DNA of 27,499 nt. It comes from a virus. The stretch covers positions 1 to 27,499 of IMG/VR virus record IMGVR_UViG_3300036770_002525; one strand, given 5' to 3'. Shown here piece by piece: positions 1-7,155 of this stretch (position 1 is its first letter; each line of letters starts with the position of its first letter). The notes under the pieces are model-generated. The model saw nothing but the letters and a program-made list of their open reading frames with translations, ran no database searches and was not told where the DNA came from. A program made the translations under genes and the position numbers.

Positions 1-421
1 CACGATCTGAATCTTGGTCATCCATCTTGTTGTCAAAGTCAACTATTCTACCGCCGATTGAAAAACCTGTGAGGGTGCCATCTAGCACCATCTGCCAAAT
101 ATTTTCTGCGCCTTTAGATATATAAGCATCAACAAAGATTCCGTTATATGTTTGACCTGTTTCTTTGTCATAAAAAGAATTTTCGCGGAAAGACACAACT
201 TTACCTGCTGGGATTGGTTGGTGCATTAGACGAACGTTGCCCCTAAAATTCTCAAATGCCTTTCGTGATGCTTCTGATAAAAGAATATCCCCTTGACGAT
301 CTACGTTGTCAAGGGTAGCGAATCCACTAACGATCCTGCGCTCTTCATCTACTTTAGCGATAGGCATAGTAAGGCGGAGGCTGTCTCCGTCTACATCGAA
401 ATGCGCTTTATTAATAATCAT
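1..421 (-). CDS. Prohead protease, XkdF-like (3' end cut by window)
   Basis: Capsid maturation protease that would cleave scaffold and capsid subunits inside the prohead. The 140 visible residues match the XkdF/HK97 (S78-like) layout: an early VSGFATLDNVDRQGDIL segment (residues 31-47), a RLMHQ segment with His67 and GFSIGG with Ser121, the spacing expected for the catalytic His and Ser. The gene starts at the ATG at 421 and runs off the left edge, so the end of the domain and any fused scaffold are not visible. It follows the portal gene by 30 bases, the usual portal-protease-capsid order. There is no Shine-Dalgarno sequence; two overlapping TATAAT boxes lie just upstream. The family call rests on motif recognition, without a database search. 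Confidence 0.8.
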   Translation of the reverse strand, partial: MIINKAHFDVDGDSLRLTMPIAKVDEERRIVSGFATLDNVDRQGDILLSEASRKAFENFRGNVRLMHQPIPAGKVVSFRENSFYDKETGQTYNGIFVDAYISKGAENIWQMVLDGTLTGFSIGGRIVDFDNKMDDQDSDR

Positions 422-430
422 AACAATTAA

Positions 431-441
431 ATTATATTATA
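431..441 (-). promoter_or_regulatory. Tandem TATAAT -10 boxes before the protease gene
   Basis: On the minus strand the 30-base gap between portal and protease contains two overlapping perfect TATAAT hexamers (436-441 and 431-436). The second ends 9 bases before the ATG at 421, so a transcript would have only a 0-3 base leader, and no Shine-Dalgarno sequence is present. No -35 box is visible. This is a candidate promoter for the capsid genes to the left. Confidence 0.45.
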
Positions 442-451
442 TCTAACTTTA

Positions 452-2053
452 TTAATTTTGCTGCCTACCTTCTCCTTGTGTTGCCCGCCCCAATTCATCG
501 GTGTCTGGAGCATTTGAGGCACGTTCTTGATCTCTTACTCTGTTCCGTGTTGTTTGAGTAATCTGCTCTGCCTGAGCCTGAGCATTAAGAACGACAGGTG
601 TGTCACCACTAGGAAGTGTAGATAGCCCAAGTCTTTCTCTTACCTCATTGGGAACAATGACTTGCATTCTCAAGTACCGCTCATCAATTTTAGATCTTGT
701 TTCTTCATCAGTAAGGGTAAGTTCATTAAACTCAAATTTGAAGGCGTCTGTTTTTTCAGCAATAATCTTGTTGATTTTCTTTTCTAGTGCATCTTGTGCA
801 GGACGACATACTTGCTCTTTGAAGGTTCTATCTGCCTCTCTCGCCGCCGCCAAACCAATTCCCTCTGTAGATCCAACCTTTGAGGCGGGGACACGATGAG
901 CCATAAGGATTTCATCCTTATTCATCTTCTTGTAGTTATTGAATGATGAATCCTGAATATTTGTTTCAATCGGCTCCATCTTCATTTCTACCTTATTATC
1001 GGGGGTGTCGCCAGGAATAGGAATAATTGCTGTTCTATGAGACTGGCCGCGCAAGTTTCCTTGGAAGAATTCAAACAGTCTTTCTTCTGCCGCCCTTGAC
1101 ATTTTTGCACCTTTTAGCCAGAAAATATAACGAGGGACAGCCTTGTTCTCAAAGTATTCAAGGTTGAACCTGGATGCAAATTCGTTGCCCGCCATGGCAT
1201 TTTTGGCAGCAACAATGGCGGGAAGACCATAATAAGTATTTGTGGGGGTGTAATTCTTGATATGAATTATCTCATTGGGTCTGGGATCGGTAGTAATAGG
1301 ATTCTTTTCATCTCCTTGGAAATTGCGGAAGAATACTGCCTTACCGTTAACAATCTGAACAAATCCATCTCTAAGGCGACGCACACGCATTGTGGGCGCT
1401 GGAATATGTCCAATATACCCAATTTCACCAGTTGTTTTTCTACCGATTTCAATGAAGCCATTTCCTGTGGACTCTGCATCGATGTAGGCCTTGATCAGGG
1501 TCATTGTGAAGGTGTCGTCATCATTTCTTGTTTCTAGCCAATCGATGACGCGGTGTTTTTGACGAGCAAGATTTCTTCTTACCCTCCCGAGTTCTTCTGT
1601 ATTTGAGATGGACTCAAGTTTTTCCATGACACTAAGGGTGGGGAGAAGGTCGTACCCAAGGCCAACAATGTTTGCGACCTTAGCATTAATGGCTGAATAG
1701 TTTGGGGCGGAAAGTTCATAGATCTTGGCCAATGCATATGGATTATAAAGAGGCTCAACAACATCAAAGATACCGTAGCCATACTTATCTGGAATGATCT
1801 GCTTAGATGTAGCATCATCTCCAGAATACATATTATCTTCTGCTGTTACGATCTCTCCGCCTGCCGTCACAAGATTTTTGTTTAACTTGCGTCTAGCAGA
1901 TCTTTTAAAGTTTTGTGATAAACCATTTAGGCTAAGAATTGAATCGGCGTCCTGACTAAAGTCATCCTTATCTACAGGAAGAAATGACTCAGGATTCATG
2001 GCCTTACTCAGGCCGACGTTATCTATCCAGGTCTCTTCTGGTTCTCGCTGCAT
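452..2053 (-). CDS. Portal protein (PBSX-type)
   Basis: Forms the dodecameric ring at the capsid vertex through which DNA is packaged and ejected. About 533 residues, normal for the family. Recognisable portal features are the helix-rich N-terminal half, the DAESTGNGFIEI strand, the block PNEIIHIKNYTPTNTYYGLP followed by AAKNAMAGNEFASRF and YFENKAVPRYIF, and the C-terminal MAHRVPASKVG helix segment. The start chosen is ATG 2053 because AGGAG lies 9 bases before it; an in-frame GTG at 2074 would add seven residues but has only a weak ribosome site. It overlaps the upstream 108-residue gene by 35 bases, so translation is probably coupled. The C-terminal 40 residues are Gln/Thr/Asp-rich and look disordered. 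Confidence 0.92.
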   Translation of the reverse strand: MQREPEETWIDNVGLSKAMNPESFLPVDKDDFSQDADSILSLNGLSQNFKRSARRKLNKNLVTAGGEIVTAEDNMYSGDDATSKQIIPDKYGYGIFDVVEPLYNPYALAKIYELSAPNYSAINAKVANIVGLGYDLLPTLSVMEKLESISNTEELGRVRRNLARQKHRVIDWLETRNDDDTFTMTLIKAYIDAESTGNGFIEIGRKTTGEIGYIGHIPAPTMRVRRLRDGFVQIVNGKAVFFRNFQGDEKNPITTDPRPNEIIHIKNYTPTNTYYGLPAIVAAKNAMAGNEFASRFNLEYFENKAVPRYIFWLKGAKMSRAAEERLFEFFQGNLRGQSHRTAIIPIPGDTPDNKVEMKMEPIETNIQDSSFNNYKKMNKDEILMAHRVPASKVGSTEGIGLAAAREADRTFKEQVCRPAQDALEKKINKIIAEKTDAFKFEFNELTLTDEETRSKIDERYLRMQVIVPNEVRERLGLSTLPSGDTPVVLNAQAQAEQITQTTRNRVRDQERASNAPDTDELGRATQGEGRQQN

Positions 2054-2345
2054 CTCTCCACGCTCCTGTGTCACCGTAACTTAATAAACCGTTTTCCATG
2101 CGGTATTTATCTTCCTGGTATTCTTCTTCCGTTACCCGCCCAATACCAGGGATGAACACCGCCTGACCTTCCGGTTGCCCATAATGTGCGGCGGCTTTAC
2201 GAATTTCGGCCATTTTTGTGATATCTCCACGCTCTGACGGAATGTTCAGAACATTATCGTCATCATCTTTGAATACTCCCCCTTCTGGAAGGAGCCATAC
2301 ATAGATGCCAAAGTTGCTTTTATCTCTTACTACTTCAAGTCCCAT
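2019..2345 (-). CDS. Small conserved phage protein upstream of portal, unknown function
   Basis: 108 residues, charged and compact (MGLEVVRDKSNFGIYVWLLPEG at the start, an AEIRKAAAHYGQPEGQAVFIPG core, then VTEEEYQED). I recognise this as a type of small protein that sits next to portal genes in actinobacteriophages, but no function is known to me. No membrane segment or signal peptide. The gene has no Shine-Dalgarno sequence; an extended -10 box (TGCTATTAT) ends 7 bases before the ATG, so it is probably translated from a leaderless mRNA that continues into portal. Its 3' end overlaps portal by 35 bases. A role in portal or packaging assembly is only a guess from position. Confidence 0.8.
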   Translation of the reverse strand: MGLEVVRDKSNFGIYVWLLPEGGVFKDDDDNVLNIPSERGDITKMAEIRKAAAHYGQPEGQAVFIPGIGRVTEEEYQEDKYRMENGLLSYGDTGAWRDAARTRRDLDR

Positions 2346-2352
2346 GTACCAA

Positions 2353-2361
2353 ATAATAGCA
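2353..2361 (-). promoter_or_regulatory. Extended -10 box, predicted leaderless start
   Basis: Minus-strand TGC-TATTAT (TATTAT at 2353-2358) ends 7 bases before the ATG at 2345. That places the expected transcription start on or next to the A of the start codon. No -35 box at 16-18 bases upstream. Confidence 0.5.
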
Positions 2362-2363
2362 CA

Positions 2364-3212
2364 TTAGACATTATTTGACTGTATCGTGTTCAGGTAGGAG
2401 TTAATTTTAACTCGTATCGGCTGGATTTCGAAACCGTTAGAAGTCTTTATGAATGAAATACGGTTTAAGTATTGACCATAAAGAACTCTAACAACATCTC
2501 CAACGGAACTTGATACTGTAGTAAGTTGAGATGATTCGTTCAATTCATATATCTGATTATCTGCTAAAGAAAGTATTTTGTTGCCCACATTAATATTTAC
2601 TGTATCGATATAGAGGTCATCATTTGTCATTATTGATGCTGACACAAATTGACTTAGACTGCTCTCCGTCGCCGCAGTAATATCCATAAGATACCTTTGT
2701 TGTCCAAATGATGGTTGATAAATAACATTAGTAGATGCTGATGTAAAGTTATTTTCGGGATAATCAATGATACTTACTGAGTAGGATGCAGATGGTGGGA
2801 CGGTAAGTTTATTACTCGTTCCACCTGTAAATTCTTGATGCAAATATCCAACTTCGGAGGCACTAAAAGAGTTCTCTAAAATATATAGATTCTGTATATT
2901 AAAATTACTTGAGGCAGAATCACCAAACTGTACTAAAAAATTATTAGTATCATCGGTGGCTAATTTATCCTCAAACGAGAAGGTGACATGAGACCATTGT
3001 TGACTAGGAATGACTGATCCAGACACACCATTAATATATAAGGATGTTGATGCTGAAGAAAAAGAAATTATTCCTGTTGAATTGTTCACCTGCGCTGAAA
3101 ATAATGAAGTCTGGGCAGCAGATGAAGAATACACATTTAATAATTGATAGGTTGCATCAACATTATCATTTAACCTTATAAAAGTTCCAACTGATCCAAG
3201 ATATTTAATCAT
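2364..3212 (-). CDS. LamG/concanavalin-like virion protein
   Basis: 282 residues, probably a virion surface or receptor-binding protein. The first half reads like a jelly-roll carbohydrate-binding (laminin G/concanavalin) domain: alternating beta strands with SSAST-SLYINGVSGS and then SQQWSHVTFSFED (about residues 70-82), the typical W-x-H-V-x-x-x-F strand of LamG domains. The second half is beta-rich and Ser/Thr/Asn-rich. It shares the recurrent Ser-Ala-Ser tripeptides of the fibre proteins at 10.7-20.9 kb, which ties it to the same structural set even though it sits beyond the modification island. No Shine-Dalgarno sequence; TATAAT ends 6 bases before the ATG. No signal peptide. The sugar target is not predictable. 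Confidence 0.7.
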   Translation of the reverse strand: MIKYLGSVGTFIRLNDNVDATYQLLNVYSSSAAQTSLFSAQVNNSTGIISFSSASTSLYINGVSGSVIPSQQWSHVTFSFEDKLATDDTNNFLVQFGDSASSNFNIQNLYILENSFSASEVGYLHQEFTGGTSNKLTVPPSASYSVSIIDYPENNFTSASTNVIYQPSFGQQRYLMDITAATESSLSQFVSASIMTNDDLYIDTVNINVGNKILSLADNQIYELNESSQLTTVSSSVGDVVRVLYGQYLNRISFIKTSNGFEIQPIRVKINSYLNTIQSNNV

Positions 3213-3218
3213 GTGTCT

Positions 3219-3224
3219 ATTATA
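3219..3224 (-). promoter_or_regulatory. TATAAT -10 box, predicted leaderless start
   Basis: Perfect minus-strand TATAAT ending 6 bases before the ATG at 3212, in the 19-base gap after the upstream glycosyltransferase gene. No Shine-Dalgarno sequence and no -35 box. It would give the LamG gene its own transcript, separate from the modification island. Confidence 0.5.
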
Positions 3225-3231
3225 ACTCTAT

Positions 3232-3987
3232 TTAAATATACCTAGGTATCGACATATATCTTTCCACATTAAAAACGATATCCTCTATTTTATCTTTTTC
3301 CACTTTTTCTAAAACCATGTTTTTATTTTTAAAAACATTTTCTGGGCTTCCAAAAATATTCATCATGGAGCGTAAATATTCTTTATAGAGAAAGATAGCG
3401 TTAATATTAAAGTATGGGTGCGATGGCTTTAACTTATACCCGTCTGTTTGTAAAAATATTATTTTATTAAAAATAGAGTTTTTATAACAAAATTCAAAGT
3501 CGAAGGCCAGCGGAATATCTATGCTTTCATTTATTTTAATATTTTCATTAACAGCAGTTGCGGGAATCACCCATGCTCCACCCATTGGCCAAGTTTCGTA
3601 TCTTTTGTCTATATCGTAATATAATCCAACAATGTCTGTCTCATCAATTATTGAGGAGACTATACTATTCATAGAGTCCTCGTTGTCGATCATATATATT
3701 TTATTTACGGGCTTTATTAAACAGTTATAATTTTTTGATAATTCTATTGCCAAATTAATAGAAAACTTTGAAATAATAACGCTGTCTATTATTACATAGA
3801 CTTCTTCGGACCCGCTTGTGATGGTATCATTGATAATTTTTGTGTAATTAACTCCAGAGTCATTACTAATATTTAAAGCCTTTACATTAAATCCAATGTC
3901 ATTATAATATTTTTTATAGAAATTAAATTTTTCTTTATCGTGAAAGTCTTCTGTATATGGAATATATATGTTATGGGTATACGACAT
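3232..3987 (-). CDS. Putative GT-A type glycosyltransferase
   Basis: 251 residues. The N-terminus is a Rossmann-like start (HNIYIPYTEDF, then a long helix and GFNVKALNI), followed by SGVNYTKIINDTI and EEVYVIIDSVII, which resembles the region around the DxD metal site of GT-A enzymes, though here it reads D-S-V. Further on, GGAWVIPATAVNENIKINESIDIPLAFDFEF (about residues 136-166) looks like the acceptor-side GG-x-V-x-P block of small GT-A transferases. The family call is by resemblance only and could be wrong. The start overlaps the end of the preceding GlcNAc-transferase gene by 17 bases, with GGGAGG about 12 bases upstream, so the two are probably co-translated. Very AT-rich, with high Asn/Ile/Lys content, like the rest of the island. 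Confidence 0.5.
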   Translation of the reverse strand: MSYTHNIYIPYTEDFHDKEKFNFYKKYYNDIGFNVKALNISNDSGVNYTKIINDTITSGSEEVYVIIDSVIISKFSINLAIELSKNYNCLIKPVNKIYMIDNEDSMNSIVSSIIDETDIVGLYYDIDKRYETWPMGGAWVIPATAVNENIKINESIDIPLAFDFEFCYKNSIFNKIIFLQTDGYKLKPSHPYFNINAIFLYKEYLRSMMNIFGSPENVFKNKNMVLEKVEKDKIEDIVFNVERYMSIPRYI

Positions 3988-5035
3988 TTAATTTTGGCAC
4001 CTCCCACCAAGGAGATGTTTTTCTATTGATTAAATCAATATCTGAGTATTTTAAATACCCACGAATAGATCGTGGAAGATAGCCTAAACTTTTGCTATTA
4101 AATAAATTACTAACTATATCATTATCGTCAAATGACTTATTTAAAATCTCTTGTTCTAGACCGACTGTTTTTTTTATATAATTTTCGTATATATGGTTTC
4201 GTATTTCTGATGAATCATAGTCCTCTAGATTTTCATCTAGGTATGCTCTTTTTCCGCCCCCGTATTTGTGATAAGCAATATTAGTTTTATACCAAACCAA
4301 ATTATATCCTCTGGCATAGGACAAAGATGACTGATAAAATTCTTCTCCCCAAAAATTTATAGATTTATCTAAATTTAGATTATATTTAACTAGCCATGGG
4401 TCTGACTCTGTAAAATAAAAATGTGCAGATATTTTTTTTGCAGGAAGATATTCGTTATCTAACATATATTGTTTTAAAAAATTTAGATCCTGTTCATTGA
4501 GTTTTTTATCATTTGGGAGAGGATGATTTAAACTAGATGCTGGCAAATCCCCTATTAGTCTATGGTAAAAATCAAAAAACGGCCATCTATTAACGATATC
4601 ATCAGGCTCCTCATCTTTGAATGGACTCAGATATGTTGTTAAGACTCTTCTTTTCCCAAAGAATTTTCTAGAGTTTTCATACATATCTATAATTTTAGAA
4701 TCCCAGTCACGCTCAAAGTCCGTGTGGGAATCTATAGACAAAAAATATTTTTCGTTATTAAAATGTTTTACTGGGCTGAGTCTACCTGCGCCAACCCCTG
4801 GGTATCGATGCCATGGCTGAATATCATATTTAACATTTTTGAATTTGTTGTCTAACTGATTTTTTATATGAAAAAAAAATGGTTTTTTATTATTTTTTAT
4901 ATCATTATTTTTCCAAAATATTGTTGTGGCAATAGATATTTTATTTGTATTTTCTGAGTTATCCATAATTCTTTCTATGGTTGATATAAATTCAACATCA
5001 TTCATAGTTGGAACACAGACAAAAATATTACTCAT
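3971..5035 (-). CDS. GlcNAc-transferase-type glycosyltransferase
   Basis: 354 residues. It matches the protein GlcNAc-transferase family (PF11397, Skp1 GnT-like): MSNIFVCVPTMND at the N-terminus, a YPGVGAGRLSP segment (79-89), the metal-binding motif in KYFLSIDSHTDFERDWD (Asp102, His104, Asp106, Trp111), SAHFYFTESDPW (203-214), FWGEEFYQSSLSYARGYNLVWY with the conserved G-E-E (230-232), and a late AYHKYGG His. All key motifs are intact, so catalysis is expected. Enzymes of this family add GlcNAc to hydroxyproline or Ser/Thr of proteins, or to glycans, in the cytoplasm. The start is ATG 5035, which overlaps the preceding stop by 8 bases; the 17 residues further upstream in the same frame lie inside the upstream gene. 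Tyr/Asn/Lys-rich, very AT-rich. A protein acceptor is inferred from the neighbours. Confidence 0.8.
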   Translation of the reverse strand: MSNIFVCVPTMNDVEFISTIERIMDNSENTNKISIATTIFWKNNDIKNNKKPFFFHIKNQLDNKFKNVKYDIQPWHRYPGVGAGRLSPVKHFNNEKYFLSIDSHTDFERDWDSKIIDMYENSRKFFGKRRVLTTYLSPFKDEEPDDIVNRWPFFDFYHRLIGDLPASSLNHPLPNDKKLNEQDLNFLKQYMLDNEYLPAKKISAHFYFTESDPWLVKYNLNLDKSINFWGEEFYQSSLSYARGYNLVWYKTNIAYHKYGGGKRAYLDENLEDYDSSEIRNHIYENYIKKTVGLEQEILNKSFDDNDIVSNLFNSKSLGYLPRSIRGYLKYSDIDLINRKTSPWWEVPKLNVVYP

Positions 5036-5741
5036 ATGTTTTTTTACTCCACATGTATTTTCTATACCCGCCGTAAAACTCATCAAACACTTTATTATGT
5101 ACTCGGTTCATTTCTTTTTCTATAACTTCGTATTTAGCGATCTTTGATCGCCAATTCTCTCTTTTAAAGAAAAACATTTGATAGAGAGGTGTTCCTTTTT
5201 TAATTGTACCTTCAAAACCAGTCTTTAATAGAAATGGTATAGACCCGCCTATCCACCATCTGTCGGTATCAATTATTCCGTCAACAGTTCTAAAAGGTAG
5301 ATCATATTGATTAAATGGGTGGGAGTAATACGTTGACCACCCTTTTGGAGTTTTTGGCTCCCAATGAGTATACCAGTTTAAATGATTTTCGTATCTTGAA
5401 TAGTAATTTTTATCCTTTGGGATTATTCTATTAGGCCCTTCACGACTCATAATAATAGGTATTTGATTATTTGCAGAAGAGACTGTTATGAACCCATCAT
5501 CATCGCTTTTAAAACTAATATCACACCAGGCCTCTTGAATGTATCCAGCAGAAAATGTATCTAAAAGAGGTATGCATTGTTTTTCAGTAGAGTCCGCCCT
5601 AGAACCACAAATACTTGGAGTATGACCTCCCTGAAATGGTGGAAGATTCTTATACCAGTCTGGGATATAGTTTTTAGCAGGCTTTGGTGGAGTGATATAA
5701 TCTGATGCATATTGACTTTGGGGAATCCATTCTACTATCAT
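5028..5741 (-). CDS. Tandem paralog 3 of the PDWYK family (DUF6065-like)
   Basis: 237 residues; third (last transcribed) of three adjacent paralogs. Shared blocks: PxPAKNYIPDWYKNLP (19-34), KQCIPLLDTFSAGYI (54-68), a W-x-x-HWEPKTPKGWS block (123-136), DLPFRTVDGIIDTDRWW (147-163), PF..GFEGTIKKGTP (169-185) and FFKRENWRSK (191-200). Three aromatic W/Y positions and the KTPKG and DTD motifs are invariant. The layout resembles the DUF6065 family as I remember it; the biochemical function is unknown. No membrane segment or signal peptide, so cytoplasmic or virion. The stop overlaps the start of the GlcNAc-transferase gene (8 bases), and its own ATG overlaps the previous stop (ATGA), with AAGGAG just upstream. 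Context suggests a part in surface-protein modification. Confidence 0.75.
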   Translation of the reverse strand: MIVEWIPQSQYASDYITPPKPAKNYIPDWYKNLPPFQGGHTPSICGSRADSTEKQCIPLLDTFSAGYIQEAWCDISFKSDDDGFITVSSANNQIPIIMSREGPNRIIPKDKNYYSRYENHLNWYTHWEPKTPKGWSTYYSHPFNQYDLPFRTVDGIIDTDRWWIGGSIPFLLKTGFEGTIKKGTPLYQMFFFKRENWRSKIAKYEVIEKEMNRVHNKVFDEFYGGYRKYMWSKKTYE

Positions 5742-6460
5742 GAAAACTCCTTCTTAGACCAGCACTCTTTTCTGTATCCAGCAGTAGCGTGCCTTCTTAC
5801 CTTGCTCTGTAATACATCATGCTCCATCTGTTCTATTGATCGTGAATTTGATTTCCAATTTTCCCTTTTAAATGGAATCATGCTCATCATGGGTGTACCC
5901 ATGGGGATTATACCCTCAAAACCTTTTTTGATTATAAATGGATGATTTCCAGTTATATACCATTCATCAGTATCCATAACACCTGATACGGTATAGAAAG
6001 GAAGTTCTGGCCTATTAATTGGATGTGTATATAAAGTGCTATATCCTTTAGGCGTTTTTGCCTCCCATTGAGTCATCCATGTAAACTCTGTTTGATAGAA
6101 GTCTTGTGGAATCGGCATAGAATTTACTCTTGGGCCACCTCTATTTCCAATCAAATCAAACATCTTGTGGGTGTAAACATTGACACTACTTCCATCAAAG
6201 TTTTTTTCAACCATAACATCACATGGGGTGACCATGATATACCCGAATGTAAAACTATCGAAAAACGGCATACATTGTTTAAATGTAGCGTTCTGATTAC
6301 CATGGCCGTCCTCAAATGCAGGACATTTTGTTTCATGTGTTGGCATATCTTTATACCAATCAGGAATCATGGATTTTGAAGGAACTGGTGCTTGGGTGGC
6401 CTCATATATGAATTCATTTTTTGCCACAAAAGTAATATCGTTATATTTTTTATAAAACAT
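5738..6460 (-). CDS. Tandem paralog 2 of the PDWYK family (DUF6065-like)
   Basis: 240 residues, the middle copy of the triplet. It has the same ordered blocks: SKSMIPDWYKDMP (28-40), ATFKQCMPFFDSFTFGYI (58-75), QWEAKTPKGYSTLYTHP (131-147), LPFYTVSGVMDTDEWY (153-168), GFEGIIPMGTPMMSMIPFKRENW (180-202). The C-terminus ends in a Tyr/Arg/Lys segment much like its left neighbour (GYRKECWSKKEF versus GYRKYMWSKKTYE), so these two are the closest pair. Overlaps on both sides (ATGA downstream, TAATG upstream) indicate a translationally coupled string. Function unknown; no catalytic residues can be named with confidence. Confidence 0.75.
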   Translation of the reverse strand: MFYKKYNDITFVAKNEFIYEATQAPVPSKSMIPDWYKDMPTHETKCPAFEDGHGNQNATFKQCMPFFDSFTFGYIMVTPCDVMVEKNFDGSSVNVYTHKMFDLIGNRGGPRVNSMPIPQDFYQTEFTWMTQWEAKTPKGYSTLYTHPINRPELPFYTVSGVMDTDEWYITGNHPFIIKKGFEGIIPMGTPMMSMIPFKRENWKSNSRSIEQMEHDVLQSKVRRHATAGYRKECWSKKEFS

Positions 6461-7155
6461 TATTTGAACTCTTTTCTATTCCACCAATTTATTTTATATC
6501 TATTCATAAATGTTTTATTATGAAAGTTGGTAATTTTTTTATATTCATCTGAATTGAATGGGCCCTTTTTAGATTTAAAAGAATTTCTTTTAAATGGTAT
6601 CACTTGGACCATTGGAGTATTATACGGGATGACTCCCTCAAATGCGCTCTGGATAAAAAATGGAAAATTTATTGTTAGGGGAAACCTATCTGTATCTACG
6701 ACGCCTTCAATTATTTTAAACGGTAGATGGTGTCCTATAGGGGTAACGAACATACAACTATAACCCTTTGGCGTCTTTATCTGCCATGGATTTATCCATT
6801 TAAACACATCTTTTCTGTAAAAAGATGGTATTGGGTATCCAGGTATCTGCTCTTTTGGATGACCCTCTACTGCTGGATAATCTAATCCTTCAATGCTCCA
6901 GGTTACTGAATCTTTTGTAAAAAATGTGTCCGTCCATGTTTTTATAACATAGCCGTTAGATATAGCATCCATTACGGGAACACATTTTTTTACTGTTTCA
7001 TTTGGCCGTCCTTTTGAGTATGTAATTTTATCATCAGTAAACGATGGCATTTTTTTATACCATTCGGGGAGATTTTTTATAGCGGGGCTAGGAAACTCTG
7101 CCGTATCACTTAATGTTTCATCTATGAGGGTAAATTCTATATTTTTATTTAGCAT
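6460..7155 (-). CDS. Tandem paralog 1 of the PDWYK family (DUF6065-like)
   Basis: 231 residues, first transcribed and most divergent of the three. Blocks: PAIKNLPEWYKKMPSF (24-39), TVKKCVPVMDAISNGYVIKTW (54-74), WQIKTPKGYSCMFVTPIG (124-141), LPFKIIEGVVDTDRFP (144-159), AFEGVIPYNTPMVQVIPFKRNSFKSK (171-196). Glu replaces Asp in PDWYK and the FKRENW motif is changed to FKRNSF, so if there is an active centre it may differ in specificity from its sisters. The gene starts at ATG 7155 with GGAAT 7 bases upstream, inside the end of the preceding gene (7-base overlap). Duplication and divergence inside a glycosyltransferase/dioxygenase island suggests a family adapting to varied acceptors or sugars; this is inference. 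Confidence 0.75.
   Translation of the reverse strand: MLNKNIEFTLIDETLSDTAEFPSPAIKNLPEWYKKMPSFTDDKITYSKGRPNETVKKCVPVMDAISNGYVIKTWTDTFFTKDSVTWSIEGLDYPAVEGHPKEQIPGYPIPSFYRKDVFKWINPWQIKTPKGYSCMFVTPIGHHLPFKIIEGVVDTDRFPLTINFPFFIQSAFEGVIPYNTPMVQVIPFKRNSFKSKKGPFNSDEYKKITNFHNKTFMNRYKINWWNRKEFK

Noticed and set aside
2054-2074. GTG start for portal at 2074
   Set aside because: The ATG at 2053 has AGGAG at a good distance; the GTG has only a weak site and deepens the overlap with the upstream gene.
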